DNA from: Litoditis marina
Lineage: Eukaryota > Nematoda > Chromadorea > Rhabditida > Rhabditidae
Assembly (NCBI GenBank): GCA_964036275.1
Contig: OZ038440.1
Coordinates: forward strand, 12,561,690 to 12,625,689
Direction: 5' to 3'
DNA length: 64,000 bases
The notes below the pieces were generated by a model. That model made no database searches. It worked only from the letters and a program-made list of their open reading frames with translations, and was not told where the DNA came from. Position 1 is the first letter of the stretch. Each line of letters starts with the position of its first letter. Position numbers and translations under genes: made by a program. Shown one piece after another: positions 32,340 through 44,800 of this stretch.

Positions 32340-35300
32340 ATGAAATGTGCCCATATCGCGCTCATAGGTAATTTTTCACAATTTTATGCCACTAAATGTT
32401 TTGATCATCATTGAACTCACTATTATTAGTCCAGCCTAACGGCATGTTAAAGCGATACGATTATGCGGACCAATCCCGTGTTAACGAGTCCTTTGAACTG
32501 CAATTAAAATAGCGGTCGAAGCGTTAGGATTGGACTACATAATCGGACCACATAATCTTCTTTAAGGTGTCCATTTTTTTTGTTTTTAGGAAAGACAGAA
32601 ACTCTGTTCAACATGATTATTGGCTTACTTCCAACTGATATTATACTGTAATATTTTGTAGCTCTACTTTGTGGGCTTCAGGAGTATAGTTGTTTTCAAT
32701 GTCATGTTACGATTGATTTCTATATCATATTCGGGTGTTTGAGATTTGCTCATGCAGAAAAGACGTAGTTCCACTACGGTTGATAATATAGTTTGTGTAA
32801 TTATGTAAAGCTCTGAATAAAGTAATCCACAGCTAAAGTAGATGCCGTGGAAGATTATAATAATTATTGTTATACGATTTTTCACCAATTATAAATCTTG
32901 TTCCAGTTGCCTTGTTGATGAGTAACGGTTTGGGGAAGAGCACGACACGAGAACTACGCTGCACCCTTGATGGCTCTCTGTGTAAGAAGGGTTACGTGTG
33001 CAAGGTGAAGTTGTCCACGAAGTGCGAACTCAAATGTTCTCGCTCGGTGAGATAATTTCAATGTCTTATTTCAATTCCTCAAACACCTCATGAAAAACAC
33101 CACAACTTATCTACAATACTAGAAATAAATTGAATAGTCACGTGAAGTTAGCATTCTAATGAGGCATCATGCACTTTGTCAGTGCACGTTTCTGAGTTCT
33201 GCTATGTTGTCATGTTTCACGTGACCTGGCAATTGATTTTCAGTATGCTATAAGTTCACGAATAGCTCGGATTCATGAGATTCTCGTAGGTATTACCACA
33301 TTCACTACTAATTATAGCAGATCTGTCGTATCTTAGCAAACGTATCGAAATCTTTAAAGGAAGCGTGGTTGAACAGCTCCAACCGGTTTTATTCGAGGTA
33401 TTGTTACGTAGAATGTTCGGAATAGCTCTCGCTGCTTTGGTTTCTACTGAAGTTTCTTAAGTTTTTTATTAGCATATGCATATGAGTAAAGTTTTTAGTG
33501 GTTAAACGCCCAGCCATTGCTCATTCAATCATCCTGAGACAGTTCGTTCGAGTATAATTTCCTATGAGTTTTGATGATGGGATTCGCTGTGCGTACTCAG
33601 GATCATCCCGATCATAGCGTGTTTTATGAATATTATAGGCTAGTAGAATTGGAACCTGTTACCGGCAGACCGAAGAGAATGGCTTCATTAACTGCTACTG
33701 TGGGTCCGGGGATTATTGTTTCACCAATACAACGGAGGTGAGAAACTCAGAGACAAACTGAAATACTGTGTGAATACAATTCATTTCGCTTCTGGGTATT
33801 GGTATCAAATTTGTTACCTGCTGCTGTTTCGTACTGTCATACTAGTTCATTTAGAAACCTATCTTTTATAGACTGTGGCGTGAACGTTTCCCAGATACTC
33901 TCAAATTTGACATCGAAGCCCACCGCACAAACACAACCCTGACGTTCAAGAGAATTCATTGTTTAATTTTAGCCCAATTAACTCGCAACCGAAGGGATGA
34001 AACAATACTTTTTCTGTGCGGACTGTGCTGGTCGCTTCATGGTTTCCGTGATATATAAGATTTCTTTGATGATCGTACGATTAATTTGGTGTGAGGCGAA
34101 ACTGCCAGCTGGTCTGTGATCTTTGATTTACATACTCCACCATATGCTAGCAAGTAATCAACGTTGGGAAAATAACACTATAGTTCAAGTTTCAGATCAA
34201 GAGATGGAGGGAAAGAGTGAGTACGACTAACAAGCTTCGTCGTTTTGATAGCTGCATGAAGAGCGCAGGTACCTGACACAGTCTCACGAGAGGGTCCCTT
34301 CTGAGCTGAGTCTAAATACCTACTGACCCACATTTTATGCTCAAACACGGTTGTAACTATTTGACTAGAATACGATCAGGTCTTCAATCGGTTTGACCCC
34401 ACGGCTTATATGACGTCACTGCCAAACAAAGCACTTCTTTCTCACTACTCCCCAAAGTTTCATGATTCAGATTACAGCAGATTGTCAAGTTGCTCGAACG
34501 ATTGTAGGTTTCTTACATCTGAATGTTATGTTGTCTAGACATATAAAGAATGTTATTTTTGAAACCAGAAATCTTTTCAGGTGAACAAGTGAGAACACTT
34601 TTGGCGCCAGTAACCAAGAAGCCCACTACAACCAAAAAACCAATCATCACCACCCCTCGGCCTACCATTGCTACGCTCCCTCCGACTACAACTACAAAAG
34701 CAGCTACAACTACAACCACTCCAACTACAACATCAACTACAACTACAACTACAAAACCGACCACGAAGAAAACAACGTCAACAACGTCAACAACATCAAC
34801 AACGACGACCACAACTACAACCACTCCAACTACAAGTACTACAACTACAACCACTCCAACTACAACTACAACTACAACCACTCCAACTACAACTACAACC
34901 ACTCCAACTACAACTACAACCACTCCAACTACAACTACAACCACTCCAACTACAACTACAACCACTCCAACTACAACTACAACCACTCCAACTACAACTA
35001 CAACCACTCCAACTACAACTACAACTACTCCAACTACAACTACAACCACTCCAACTACAGCTACAACCACTTCAACTACAACTACAACTACTCCAACTAC
35101 AACTACAACTAAAACCACTCCAACTACAACTTCAACTACAACTACAACCACAAAACCGACTACAATAAAGACAACGTCAACAACATCAACAACGACGACC
35201 ACAACTACTCCCACTACAACCCCAACTACAACTACAACTACAAAACCGACTACAACTACAACTACAACTACAAAACCGACTACAACTACAACTACAACTA

Positions 35301-38300
35301 CAAAACCGACTACAGCTACAACCCCAACTAAAACTACCACCACTCCAACTACAACTACAACTACAAAACCGATTACAACTACAACCCCAACAACAACTAC
35401 CACCACCAGTACTCCGAGTACAACGACCGAGCCAAGTACAGCCCCTACGACCGTCGTGCCGACAGCGATTCCCACACTTTCTAGTTCGGCCACCACCACC
35501 ACTACGCCGATTGTGGCCACTACTTCCAACCCAATCGCCGCTACCACCGAGCCCAGTACCGTAACTACAACAACAGTTCCAACCTCAACTCATTCGGACT
35601 CAACCCCAATGATCCCGGTTGTAATTGGGACCACCACTACACAGGTGGTACCCACTTCTACCGACAGCATAACCACCAGTATAGCCCCGCAATCTACTAC
35701 CACGTTATCCAGAGAATCTAGTACGGAGCCGCCAATCATTCCCGTTACTGACAATGGCAATACAGCGAATACAGCCGACGCAACGACCTCAACTATGACC
35801 TCGGCTGGAGAGGTAACTTTTCGGAAGTTCACCTTAGTTAAAATAGAATGAATAGTGATACTAGTCAGTTATAACACAGTTAGTCAAGTTAAACCAACCT
35901 TAGTTATGTAAAGCTTAGAATGTTTAGCGTCAAAAAGGTAACTTATCAAATTCAACGGTTTTTTCATGATCCAGTGGCCGTATTCACCAATGTCGCGGGA
36001 AGGTAGAAAAGCTTCCCGCGCCTCTGGACCCTCCTCACCAGAACACTATTTCTCTGCTCTACCTTCCCGCGGGAAGGTATTTTTGCTGTCCGAGGATTGG
36101 TGAAACGGCCACAGGACGCTTTTGAACTCGTGCCTTTTGTATGATGGAATGTAAAATTTGAGATGAACATGTAGCCTTGAGAGGTTTTGAAAACTCTAGA
36201 ACGTCCAATCCACTTTGATTGGAACATCATAGGATTTATATTTATCTGGCTTAAAACTATAAAAACTCTGTTTGACACTCTTATAGTATATCTACAAAAG
36301 TTTCCGTTCAGTTACCCGTAAACATTATAGGAAAGTAGAATAAAAAAAGGTGTACAAGTCATTCGTACATTTAGCATGAAACAGTTCCTGTCACGGCATG
36401 GCTGACACTTTTATTTGCAGACGGCCACAAGACCACTACGTACACTCGGTGCTCAGCCTCTCATCAAAAAAGAAATTGAGGTATATTTTTCATACTATTC
36501 ATGCTGAGCATATAATAAAAGGAACTAGCTAATTCATTATTGATTGTTCGAGGTATAATATAAATGCTACGGTTCTGTCCGACGTGATTGAGTTAGGACT
36601 GTATTGGTTTTACTGTGAAAGTAAAGTTTTGTATGATTTGATAGAAAAAAAATTAAAATCTGCATAGTTCTGTGCGCCATAAACTGTATATCAGTATTAG
36701 TACGTAAATTAAAGACGACCTGACAGGAACCAAATCTCGTGTCTTGCGCTCCACGGTTAATTCAATCGCTACAACGCGAATGCGCCCCAAAAACGAAGTT
36801 TTCGAATCTTCAATGAATTGTGATTGAATAATCCACAAAATGTCGATAGATTAGTTTTTGTAGCGCAATTGCACTTGGGCGACGAAATTAACCGTGGAGC
36901 GCAAGACACGAGATTCGGTTCCTGTCAGACTATCTTCACAATATATTCTTTCAGGATGACTCGTTAGCTAGATTGGACAACAGGGTGAACGACATCAAAG
37001 CGAAGAAACAGTTAGTTAATTTTGGAGCGACGTATTTCTACATTACTTTTCGTTTAACTTTTGTTTGGTTGGGTGGAACTTTTCAGATTGTTAGTATGCC
37101 AGCTAAAGACGAAACTCAATAAAATCATCGAACCAGAGCTACAGTAGTAATTTCAAACGATTTTGTCATTACCTCACGGTCCGCATAGAGTATGCGTAAA
37201 ACTTCCTCAAAGTTACTGAAACTGAATAGAATTACTGCTGTTCTTGCCAGATTCTCAGATAATACATGTACAAATTGAAATAACACATTTGTGTTGGGTT
37301 GTTTGGAAAACTCGCTTATTTTAGTTTAGGTTTCATTGTTGTGTTTCAGAAAAGGTTTCGTGTTCAAGTGGTGGTACGCCCTCATCATCGTTGCATTTCT
37401 CGCCGCATTCGGAATGTTTGGATTCGTGGCCTGGTCGGCAGCCACGCGCAAGAAGAGAAGTGGGTATTAGAAAACAAATTACTATTATTAAATAACAAAT
37501 TTAATTACTGGAGTTTGAATTAATGTATTCAGTATTTCAGAAACATTACATAATAAAGAATAGTGATGAGGAGTCAAATATTGATTGTAGTTTGATCTCG
37601 ATACATGACATTAATTGAGAATACAACCAGAAGGCTACGAGATCAAACTACAAAACCGTGGGATAGGGCAACGCAAAATACACCGTATATGCGCACTTGA
37701 GCAAACCCACTGAAGGGCAGTCTGTTCTGGTTGGGTTGTAGTTTGATGCAAGTGGCAGTACACTGCCGTACAGCAAAACGAAAACTCGGATATGATCCCT
37801 GGGTTGGCGAATACAGTATGTCAAGTGTTTCACGCCTTTTCTGCTTTGTTTTCGATCCTCCAACTTTTTCGGATGACTATAAGACACTGAGAAGTGAGCA
37901 GTTTTAAGGAGCAGACGAACCCAAAATCGAACAACTGAATGGAATAGCTCAAAACAAAAACTACCGTGACCCCGAATACGTATTTTTTCGAAATGACTAG
38001 ATGAAATTTTCAGAAGAGGAATACTGGAAAAAGAAGAGAGCAGAAGAGAAGAAGGAAAATAAAAAAGCCAAAGTCAACATCGAACCGCAAAATATGGACA
38101 AAGATGCTGTTATGACTGTGCTTCCCGCGGAGAATATCACGAAAATAGGACCACTTCATCTTCAGAAAAAGTTCATTGGAAAAACGGTGGGTGGTTGCAC
38201 GAAAATTTGATTTTCTCTAAAAGTCTTGTAATGTGCTCCAAATAGTACCGGACTAATTTTATTTTGCATTTTATAATGGTGATTCAACTTCTGACAGAAC

Positions 38301-38340
38301 GACATTTTATATGGTTTTGGTAATGGTTGCCGTATTTTCT

Positions 38341-38386
<46 letters not shown>

Positions 38387-40913
38387 GTCATTTTTCTTCG
38401 AAACTTGATACAGTATGACCACACAACATTAAAAGAATTAAAAGAAAGAGCAGTTTTTTTTTACATTTTCAACTTTCTGACGAAAGTGTGAAAAAAAATA
38501 TATTTCGAAACCACTCACTCTAGTGTTATCATCTTATTCAGACTCCCAGCAATGACGCTCCCAAATCGGAAAGTATTCGTGACAAGGTGGAATTCGTCCA
38601 AGAGTTGAATGAGCAAGTTGATATCGGTTCCGATGTTGAAGTTATTGATGTGAGTCCAATTTCCTGAGCTGTCAGCGTATTCTGTGTTTGTTTTCCCTTG
38701 CGATTGTTCGTCTGGAGAACGCAGCGTACTATAGTCGTCATTTTGTTCATTAAAGGAGGGCGGAATGGAAAGATAGTTTAGGTACCCCGGGGTACCTAAA
38801 CTTAACGGCGCGCGCGCCAAAACAGGCTAAACATGTGAACCGTATGCAAATTAGAATCGTTAGTTCGGATTGAAATTTGTTAATATCGGTTTTTCTTGAG
38901 TAGCTCTTTCATATTAACTTTCCTTCCTGTCCCCCTTTGAGGCAGGACAATTATGTGGACCAATCCCGTGTCAACGGTCCTTTAAACTGTAATTGAAAAA
39001 TGTATTGCAGTTTAAAGGACAGAAGCGTTGGGATTGGACCACATAATCGTCATTCTTTAAGGCTACGTTCATACTTTTTTACGCTGCATCTGGCTGCAAT
39101 TGCAGTCGCTTTGCAACATTTTTGCAGTTGCTGCAAATTGCCACTGCAGTCAGATGCAGCTGCAATTTTACGCAGCGTAAAAGTATGAACAACCCAGCGT
39201 AATTTCCAACGCAATTCAAGATAATCCAAAAATTCAATTCGGAAATAGTGAATCTATATTTCAAATTGGAGTATTCAACATCTTAACTTGAAACCATTTT
39301 AGGCCAATTCTACAACTAACCAAGTTTTTAGGTCACCTAACCGGTTTTTGGTAACCCTTTTTTCAGGTTACCTCACAAGTAACCGGTAGGTAACCTGAAA
39401 CTAAAATCCGGTTACCGTACAAACAAACGGTGAAAACCACATTTTGCGTTGGAAAAGGTAACCGGTTTTTCATTTTCGGTTTCCGACCGGTTAATTATCG
39501 AAGTAACCGGAAAAAACGGTTACCAAAAAACCCGGTTACATATAGAATTCACCACAATTTCATTGACGACAACTGATATTTTATCAAATTTGGCGCCAGC
39601 GCCCGGTGCCAACAGGATTTTTTTATTTTTAGACTGATAAACTCCTAGTCAACTGCTACTACATATTGGATTTTTATTATGGCACGCCTAAAATAGTGAA
39701 AAAATATTGATAACGATAAAAAATTCATAAAAAGGGTAACTACATTGCAGTGCAGTATGGTCATGTCAATACTGCAATTTACGCTGCAGTCAGCTTAAAT
39801 TACGCTCAATTCAGCGTAAAAAAACGCTGCAGCTGGCTTAGAAAAGTATGACCAACACAACTGCAGCGTATTTTTGCAGTTGCAGTCGACTGCATTGGCG
39901 TAAAAATGAATACGCGTATTTTCGACAAGATTTACGCTGCATCTAGCTGCAACTGCAAAAAGTATGAACGAAGCCTAAGACAGAAAAGGGGTGGCAGATT
40001 GAGCGATGCGGGGCGAGCGGTCGTGTATAATTCGCCAGTAGACAAGAGAGTGCGTAGATCAAAGTTACGCAGCTGAACTGCACACTCGCCGAACCCCACC
40101 AAACATCGTACGCTGACCACAACGGTTTGACAAAACCTGTAGTTGCTGTTGGAATAGAGTGGCTCAGAAAGAATAGTAGAACATTTTTCCAGTTAAACTG
40201 TTTGAGGAGAAAGTGTGATGATGAGTTAACTTTGCCCTAAAACTTTTTTGTATACCTGAAATTCTAGAAATTAGTATTAATTTTCTACCAGGGAATGGAG
40301 CTGACGACAGTCGAGGATAGCGTCTGCAGTCGAAGTGACAACTTCAACACTGTCAGGGTGAGTTCTATTTTATACTTTTAGTCAATTGCACAGTCACGTG
40401 AAGAATGTTAAACACAGCAGAAGTCAGAAACGTGCAATGGCAAAGAGCACTATGTCTCATTAGAATGTTAACTTTACGTGATTGTTCGAATGACTTTTAG
40501 TATATTCTTATACTGTTAGTGGATTGCACAGTCATGTGAAACATGGTAAACACAGCAGAACAAAGTGTACGATGTCCCTCTTAAATGCTAGCTCTACATG
40601 ACTATCCATGCTCCAAGGCATCATTTTTCTAAGAAAGAAACCAAAAACGAACACATTGACGTACTTTAATCCGAATTTTCGAAGAACATATTTTTGTGTA
40701 ATACAAATTTTCATAAATTATGTTTATAATTCTTTTGGATATGGACTTGTACTATTTCTGTAAATTCCAAAGTTTTTTTTCACACATCAGAAAGTCATTA
40801 CCAACAGTCAGAAGATCTTTGAGTAATACTAGAGATTTAATAGATTTTTATATATTTTATTCAGTTTACTAAATTTGCAGCAATCGAACTCGGAGGCAAC
40901 ACTCAAATTCTGA
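32340..40913 (+). CDS. P4: ET-module-like, long Thr-rich mucin-stalk membrane protein
   Basis: Exons: 32340-32367, 32907-33046, 33639-33737, 34196-34268, 34581-35812, 36421-36480, 36955-37010, 37350-37459, 38014-38186, 38542-38649, 40292-40357, 40881-40913. About 725 residues with every phase matching. The signal peptide (MKCAHIALIVALLMSNG) spans exons 1-2. Ten cysteines follow (LRC...FINCYCGSGDYC...SC). A 411-residue stalk is made largely of TTTTTTP repeats, about nine of them in a 21-nt tandem, then a more complex Thr/Ser/Pro part. The span is FKWWYALIIVAFLAAFG, then AATRKKR. The tail has EEYWKKKRAEEKK, GPLHLQKKFIGKT, KSESIRDKVEFV, IGSDVEVID, SRSDNFNTVR and ends EATLKF. The protein is expected at the cell surface with an O-glycosylated stalk; ligand and signalling role are unknown. 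Confidence 0.9.
32446..32566. repeat. MITE family M2, copy in P4 intron 1
   Basis: A fold-back with GTTAAAG...CTTTAAG ends and internal ATTATGCGGACCAATCC and GACCACATAATC arms. Confidence 0.8.
33116..33246 (-). repeat. MITE family M1, copy in P4 intron 2
   Basis: Reverse orientation relative to the 30357 copy. Contains GAATAGTCACGTGAAGTTAG and TTTCACGTGACC near opposite ends. Confidence 0.8.
35972..36112. repeat. Fold-back MITE with CCCGCGGGAAGG core
   Basis: The ends CAGTGGCCGTATTCACCAAT and ATTGGTGAAACGGCCAC are inverted, with paired CGCGGGAAGGTA motifs inside. It lies in the P4 intron after the stalk exon. Confidence 0.8.
36721..36928. repeat. Fold-back MITE, about 208 bp
   Basis: The inverted ends TGACAGGAACCAAATCTCGT and ACGAGATTCGGTTCCTGTCA extend inward through GTGTCTTGCGCTCCACGG and its complement. 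It lies in a P4 intron. Confidence 0.85.
38344..38382. repeat. (CT)n microsatellite
   Basis: About 19 uninterrupted CT units in a P4 intron. Confidence 0.95.
38934..39061. repeat. MITE family M2, copy in the P4 intron after VEVID
   Basis: ATTATGTGGACCAATCCCGT and GGGATTGGACCACATAATCG arms with CTTT/TTAAGG ends. Confidence 0.85.
39064..39978. repeat. GCTGCA palindromes flanking a GGTAACC repeat
   Basis: Blocks at 39064-39190 and 39741-39978 share TTTACGCTGCA and TGCAGT palindromic text and resemble two halves of one element. Between them, 39300-39552 is built of GGTAACCGG-like motifs ending in CCCGGTTACATATAGAATTC. That end recurs in reverse at 63945-64000. Confidence 0.7.
40371..40609 (+). 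repeat. Two tandem M1 MITEs, second truncated
   Basis: A full copy at 40371-40504 is followed after four bases by a copy starting at 40509 (TATACTGTTAGTGGATTGCA) that loses its right end near 40609. They lie in the last P4 intron. Confidence 0.8.
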
Positions 40914-41810
40914 AGACTCCGAAAAGACGTTGTGAAACATGTTTATGTTGTGTATAGATAGATGCAGATTTTTGACTGTGAATGGAATAACTTCTATACA
41001 ATTGTTTTAGTACATTCTATACTCCTATTGTACATAAATTTCATACAGAGTAAATGGACAGTTGACGTAATCTTATTTTCTGTTCGAAAATATCAGATCA
41101 TTTACGGTTTTACGATATAAACAGAAAGAACAACGCAACAAACTTTATGGTTCTCTCATTAAACTCAACTATTACAAAGTAAACAACATCACATTCAATA
41201 AAACAAATTAGTTGTCAGTAAAGACTGTCAACAAGATATGAAAATGTTAAAAAAGACGTCACATAACAGTCCTTAATTAAGTAGAGTAGCCCGATCCTGT
41301 TGAAGCCTAACCGAGATATTCTCCTTACACAACATTGAACTTCAATCTATTTTGATAAATCATAGGTTTGGAGAGACACCGAACCACTACATCTACCAGA
41401 TTGAAATATAATTAGGTGGTAATGTTCAACTCCAATATTATTTCAATCGGTTAAAGAAAAGGTTTCAGCGGAATCATTACATCAATCTTTCGGCAATGAT
41501 ATTGAGTATCCAAATGAAAGGAGACAATTATATAAAGTATGGATAGACATTATAGTTCTACTTCTTCTAGACACATTATTCAAATCTAAAATCTAGTCAG
41601 ACTAACCACGAGCAAAAAGAAAAGAAAAAAGAAAAGTTCCTAAACACAATCGGTATGGGGAACCTAAAAACTTGTCAAAAAAAAACTGAGCAAAAAAATA
41701 CCGGAATCAAAGTAACTGGACGGTCCTAAAGCCTGGAGGGATAGTACAAACGAAGAATTTGAAAGAACAAACAATTCACAATCTGTCAATAGCAAAAGGC
41801 AGCCAGCTTC
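40914..41810. other. Convergent intergenic region between P4 and the TTLL gene
   Basis: An AATAAA at 41197-41202 is a candidate P4 poly(A) signal. No gene was seen. The + and - genes end facing each other here. Confidence 0.5.
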
Positions 41811-44800
41811 CTACTTGGCCGAAACAGTGATTTCGCTGACACCAACAGTGGGCACAGTGTTCTCCTTCTCGGCAGTTTCCACGACTCTGCAAAACAATGA
41901 TTGAAAAAACAGCATCAACAAAAAATTTACTTTTGTTTTTCAGTTTTTCGATATGAGAACAACAAAAAAAGATTCAAACTTTGTTAACCAACTCGTAAGT
42001 CAAACAAAAAGAACCAAATTCTGATACCCAGCTGCCTTTCCAATACTTCAAGTCACATTGGGAATATGGTATATGGAAAATGGAATATTGCCGTTTTTCA
42101 ATGAGCTTGTCAGACGAGTTGCCACACACTATGAACGACTTCTGTACAAAAACGAACCTGGTTTTCGACTTAAATACGTTAAACTTTATGATTTTGCAGC
42201 CAAAACCAGCTAATTTTTTCTATGTCAGTAAAAATATAGCCCGTTTTGTGAAACTTTCTGGCTATTCGGACAACGGAGGAACGGAGTATGTGCCCAATAC
42301 TCACGTGGGTATCGCGGCGGCGGCATCCAATTTGGCCTTGACCTCTGCCTTTTCTGCCTTCTTGATCTCATACCACTCCGAACAACTGCGAGTTCGCAGA
42401 CGAGCCTCTGCTCGCACAACCGGCAACTTGGCTAAAAGCATGTACCAGTTAGGTCCGACTCTTCTTCAACGAGATACGGGCATCCGGAAAATACGTTCTC
42501 TTGATCTTTTTTTTAAGTATAAAAAAGACCGTGTTTTTTGAGAGGTACAACGATTGAACGGGAAACGTACAAATTTACACGTGAATCAGTATAGGGGCAA
42601 CATTTTTTTTATACAGATTGGGCATTAAGGTTCTAGAGACTTCAACTAAAAGCACTGAGCACCTCTACACAAATGAGTGAAACGTGAGGCAAGAATGGTG
42701 AGCTGAAGGGTGAAGCGAATAAATGACTGTATAAAACAACACAAACATCAACATAAACGCACGTGCATACGTCTCTCCATCTTTCGTAATCTTTGCAGTG
42801 TAGGCTTCTGCTGACTCGTACCAACATTCAATGAATGATTGGAGTTCGGGGGAGATATTCGAAAACGATGGGTACTGCAAGATCCGAGATTTACATAACT
42901 TAAAGACAGATTTCACACAATTCATAGCCTTCCATTTTGCTAGATAATCTTTTTGTTACTTAAAGTAGGACGATTATGTGGACCTATCCCGTGACATAGG
43001 TCCGATAAACTGTAATTGAAAAATGTATTGCTTGAAAGGACTGAAGCGTTGGGAGTGGACCACATAATCGTACTTCTTCAATAACACGTACAACATTGCA
43101 ACAAGAAACCATACTTTAAGAACCTTCCGATCATTTTGCTATGAAGATTATCTTTTTTTACTCCGCTAAAAAATACAGTATAACAGAACGGTATAATCTT
43201 ATAATTGTTATCTTAAGAAGAAGGTTCCGCGAAACCCCTCAAATTGAACCGTGAGTCGAGAAATTGGGTAATCAATGAGAGTTCTTCAAAGTTTTCTTGT
43301 AATTTGATCCTGGTTTGTAATAATTAGGACGGGAAACAAACAACTGTTGCATACCTTTGTGGTCATCATCATGACAGCATGGAACTCTTCCGAGAGCAAT
43401 TTCGACCCGGCCGAATCGAGGAAACTACCATACTCCTCCTCGTACACTCGCTGATCAAACTTCTCCCAGCCAGAATGTTCCATAACATGTCTGAAAGACA
43501 GGTATAAAATTCTATCAAGAACAGGAAACATAAAATAAATTTTAGTCTTCACGGGAAACCGTGAAACACAGCAGAAATTTCGAACATGTCACGACCTGAG
43601 ATCGAACTACAAGCACATCAGAACGGCAGAGAATAACCTGGCTTTACATCTATACAAATGCAACATGCTTTTTCGAGCGAGAAGTAACAGAAGACCTATG
43701 ACCTACCGGTACATCTCAAAAGAGCCCTTTCGCGGGAATATTCGCACAAAGTCGCCACATCTGCTCTCCTCAGCTCGCAACTTTCGCAGTATCAATCGCA
43801 TCCTTTGCTCGGCGCTCAGTCCACGACCACTCGGCAGAGAAAGATCACGCGCTGTTGTGCCGAGCCGCTAAACAGACGAAAGTTAGGATAACAGAATAAT
43901 ATGTCGATAAAAATATATTATGTATGATTAATGCACTAGTAACAAATTTACCTATGAATAATATAACTACTAATCACATTAAATGTCCATGTGAATCTTG
44001 TGATTATTAGATTATTTTGATCAGAAATTTTCTATTTATAAAACTCACCCGCAAAAGTCCCGTTTTCATAACTCCCGAAGAACGTTTTCTTTCCATTGGC
44101 AGAACTGCTGGAGATGTTTCACGGCTACTCGACTCGGGACCTAGAATCATTCAACCTACATTCTGAATTCATTCGTGCACAGTATGGAAATTTATAAATT
44201 ACAAACACAAGTCTAAATCCAAATCCATTCAATGTGAGCACTTGAGTAAAAAGAATGAGTTTCATTCTACTCACACACCGTATAGAGCATAGAGGCCGAA
44301 ACGGTGTTTAGATTACTTAATCAATAACATGACCTAATGTTTTTTTTTAACTTTAAGAAAGTACATAATATCCCTATCACAATTTTACATATTGCACTTA
44401 ATCATATTAATAACTTATAGATATTTAATATTTCTCAATAACTTTTGTTTACTAAACTTGATTTATCCAATAATACTTACTTTATTGTTGTCCCACAAAA
44501 AAGTTATCACATTCTACATGTTGATTTTACAATTAACATGTAGAACTGTGTAAAACGCGTTGATTAATTTACCCATACCATCTTCCAAAAAGTAAATAAC
44601 TTAGTTTACAAAAAGTAAATAAGTAACTTAGTTCTACAGGTACACAAACTGCTAACCTGATCCGGAATCCTCCAGATTGGAGTGCATTTCAAGAGTCTTC
44701 TTGTTCACGAGAGGAACGCAGGCCAAATTGAACAGGTCGCAGATCAAACGGGTTTTCACGAGTGCATCCAGTGGGGCATCACTGAAACGGAACAAAAAAC

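Noticed and set aside
34513..35547. 344-residue Val-rich ORF on the - strand
   Set aside because: It is the antisense of the P4 Thr-rich stalk exon (ACA/ACT codons read as TGT/AGT frames give Val runs).
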